A stretch of 64,000 bases of DNA from Pseudomonas quebecensis. Lineage in GTDB: Bacteria; Pseudomonadota; Gammaproteobacteria; Pseudomonadales; Pseudomonadaceae. Both the position numbers and the translations under genes were made by a program. Of this stretch, positions 62,860-64,000 are shown in pieces (the stretch's first letter is position 1; every line of letters starts with the position of its first letter). The DNA is taken from the NCBI RefSeq assembly GCF_026410085.1, contig NZ_CP112866.1, positions 1,302,001 through 1,366,000 of the forward strand. Reading direction: 5' to 3'. Under the pieces are notes generated by a model, which had not been told where the DNA came from, did not search any database, and was given only the letters and a program-made list of their open reading frames with translations.

Positions 62860-63258
62860 ATGACCAAGAAGACCCTGTTTGCCTACCTCGGCACTATGCT
62901 CGCGTTTCTGATTCTGGACGGCCTCTGGCTCGGCGTGGTCATGGGCCCCACCTACAAATCCCTGCTGGGCCCGCTGATGCTCGATCAGCCGCGGTTGTTG
63001 CCCGCAGCACTCTTCTATCTCTTATATGTACTCGGATGCGTCGTGTTCGTGGTGCTGCCCAGTGCCAGCTGGCAACGTGCGGCGCGCCTGGGGGCATTGT
63101 TGGGCCTGGTGGCCTATGGCACCTATGACTTGAGCAATTGGGCCACGCTGCAGGGGTGGTCCGCCCAATTGGCAATGATGGATATGGCCTGGGGCACCTT
63201 CCTCACAGCGGCCTGCTGCACGGTGGGTTATGCGTGTGCAGATCGGGTGCACCGATGA
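62860..63258 (+). CDS. DUF2177 family membrane protein
   Basis: 132 residues with four membrane helices (TLFAYLGTMLAFLILDGLWL, 'ALFYLLYVLGCVVFVVL', 'LGALLGLVAYGTYDLSNWAT', 'MAWGTFLTAACCTVGYA'). 'GTYDLSNWATL' is the DUF2177 signature. Function unknown. ATG 62860 has GGAG about 10 bases upstream; the in-frame start at 62815 would run through the hairpin. Confidence 0.88.
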   Translation: MTKKTLFAYLGTMLAFLILDGLWLGVVMGPTYKSLLGPLMLDQPRLLPAALFYLLYVLGCVVFVVLPSASWQRAARLGALLGLVAYGTYDLSNWATLQGWSAQLAMMDMAWGTFLTAACCTVGYACADRVHR

Positions 63259-63454
63259 TTGTGTACAGGATCAACCTGCACCGTTGCTGAGCGAAGTGCC
63301 GTTGGTTAAAGCTTGATGATCGCTTTGCAGCCCCGTGCCACAGGGATTGTGTGCCATTGGCACGTATTCTGCTGACTCTTCCGTATACAAACTATGCCGC
63401 CTTCCGTATGCACCCGCTACGGCAGCGCAGGCGGGTATGACGAGGAGCCCAGCG

Positions 63455-64000
63455 ATGACCGAGCAATTGCCCAACGGCTACAGCCCACGCCTGTATAACC
63501 AGGACCTGGGACCACTGCCGCAGAAGTGGACTTGGTACAACATTTTTGCCTTCTGGATGAGCGACGTACACAGCGTCGGCGGCTACGTGTTCGCCGCCAG
63601 CCTGTTCGCGCTGGGGCTGGCCAGTTGGCAGGTGTTGATCGCCTTGCTCGCCGGCATTTGTATCGTGCAGTTGATCGCCAATCTGGTGGCCAAGCCCAGC
63701 CAGCAGGCGGCCGTACCTTACCCGGTGATCTGCCGGCTGGCATTCGGGGTGTTCGGTGCGAATATTCCTGCTGTGATTCGCGGCCTGATCGCCGTGGCGT
63801 GGTACGGCATTCAGACCTACTTGGCATCGAGTGCCTTGATCATTGTGGTGCTGCGCTTTTTCCCACAGATGGCGGTGTACGCCGAGCCGCATTTTGCGGG
63901 TCTTTCCTACTTGGGTTGGTTCGGATTCCTCAGCTTATGGGTACTGCAGGCCGCAGTGTTCTGGGCCGGGATGGAGTCCATCCGTCGTTTTATCGATTGG
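63455..64000 (+). CDS. NCS1 family nucleobase/vitamin transporter, N-terminal part (cut by window edge)
   Basis: The first 182 codons are present and the frame is still open at the edge. 'LGPLPQKWTWYNIFAFWMSDVHSVGGYVFA' is the NCS1 first-helix signature; further helices follow ('LIAVAWYGIQTYLASSALII'). The family imports cytosine, uracil, allantoin, hydantoin or thiamine-type compounds with Na+ or H+. GAGGAG lies 8 bases before ATG 63455. The substrate cannot be read from this part. Confidence 0.92.
   Translation, partial: MTEQLPNGYSPRLYNQDLGPLPQKWTWYNIFAFWMSDVHSVGGYVFAASLFALGLASWQVLIALLAGICIVQLIANLVAKPSQQAAVPYPVICRLAFGVFGANIPAVIRGLIAVAWYGIQTYLASSALIIVVLRFFPQMAVYAEPHFAGLSYLGWFGFLSLWVLQAAVFWAGMESIRRFIDW

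Overview
The window is a high-GC bacterial chromosome segment that reads as the Pseudomonas fluorescens group. The evidence is the gene order anr-hemN-SafE-ccoSIHG followed by two complete ccoNOQP operons and an Aer-type receptor, which I know from Pseudomonas; REP/REPIN-type repeats with the core GGGGGCAAGCCCCC; and the set of Pseudomonas-typical conserved genes. Genes are densely packed on both strands. No rRNA, tRNA, CRISPR array, insertion sequence or prophage module was seen.

Layout. 1-3.1 kb: left-edge fragment of an AAA ATPase, a muramidase with a downstream exported SH3-like protein (possible effector/immunity pair), and a DUF2167 protein. 3.2-6.2 kb: LysR regulator divergent from an EamA exporter, a VOC protein and a periplasmic solute-binding protein. 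6.4-10.6 kb: dnaX-ybaB-(oxidoreductase)-recR. 10.8-29.5 kb: oxygen-response and respiration block with apt, anr, hemN, SafE, ccoS, ccoI, ccoH, ccoG, a vapBC-type toxin-antitoxin pair, ccoPQON copy 1 and copy 2 (all on the minus strand), an alpha/beta hydrolase, and aer. Anr boxes lie in front of hemN, ccoG and ccoN2, and a weaker one in front of ccoN1. The Anr protein in the window can therefore control haem synthesis, oxidase assembly and the oxidases themselves. 29.6-43.6 kb: CPBP protease, EamA exporter, aceK, an orphan AT-richer gene, hrpA, a KAS III-ECF sigma-anti-sigma operon, a porin, a COG3146 acyltransferase-like protein and brnTA. 43.8-50.8 kb: ABC exporter, PPIase, hydrolase, LysR, azoreductase, EamA exporter and Lrp-type regulator.

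50.78-55.6 kb is the most unusual part. It is a tight five-gene minus-strand operon encoding a haem-oxygenase-like diiron oxidase fused to a cupin, a small Rieske protein, an MFS transporter, an ATP-grasp ligase and a free-standing B3/4 (PheRS-editing-like) protein. The first enzyme has the same domain order as SznF, the N-nitrosating enzyme of streptozotocin synthesis, and as far as I recall the ligand positions it matches their spacing as well. I infer a small specialised-metabolite pathway making an N-oxidised or N-nitroso amino-acid-like compound, with an exporter and a candidate self-protection gene. I do not recognise the cluster as a described one.

55.8-64 kb: MscS-type channel, DEAD-box helicase, small exported proteins, a DUF6279 lipoprotein, a TorF-type outer-membrane protein, a CvfB-like S1 protein, a DUF2177 membrane protein and the start of an NCS1 transporter cut by the right edge.
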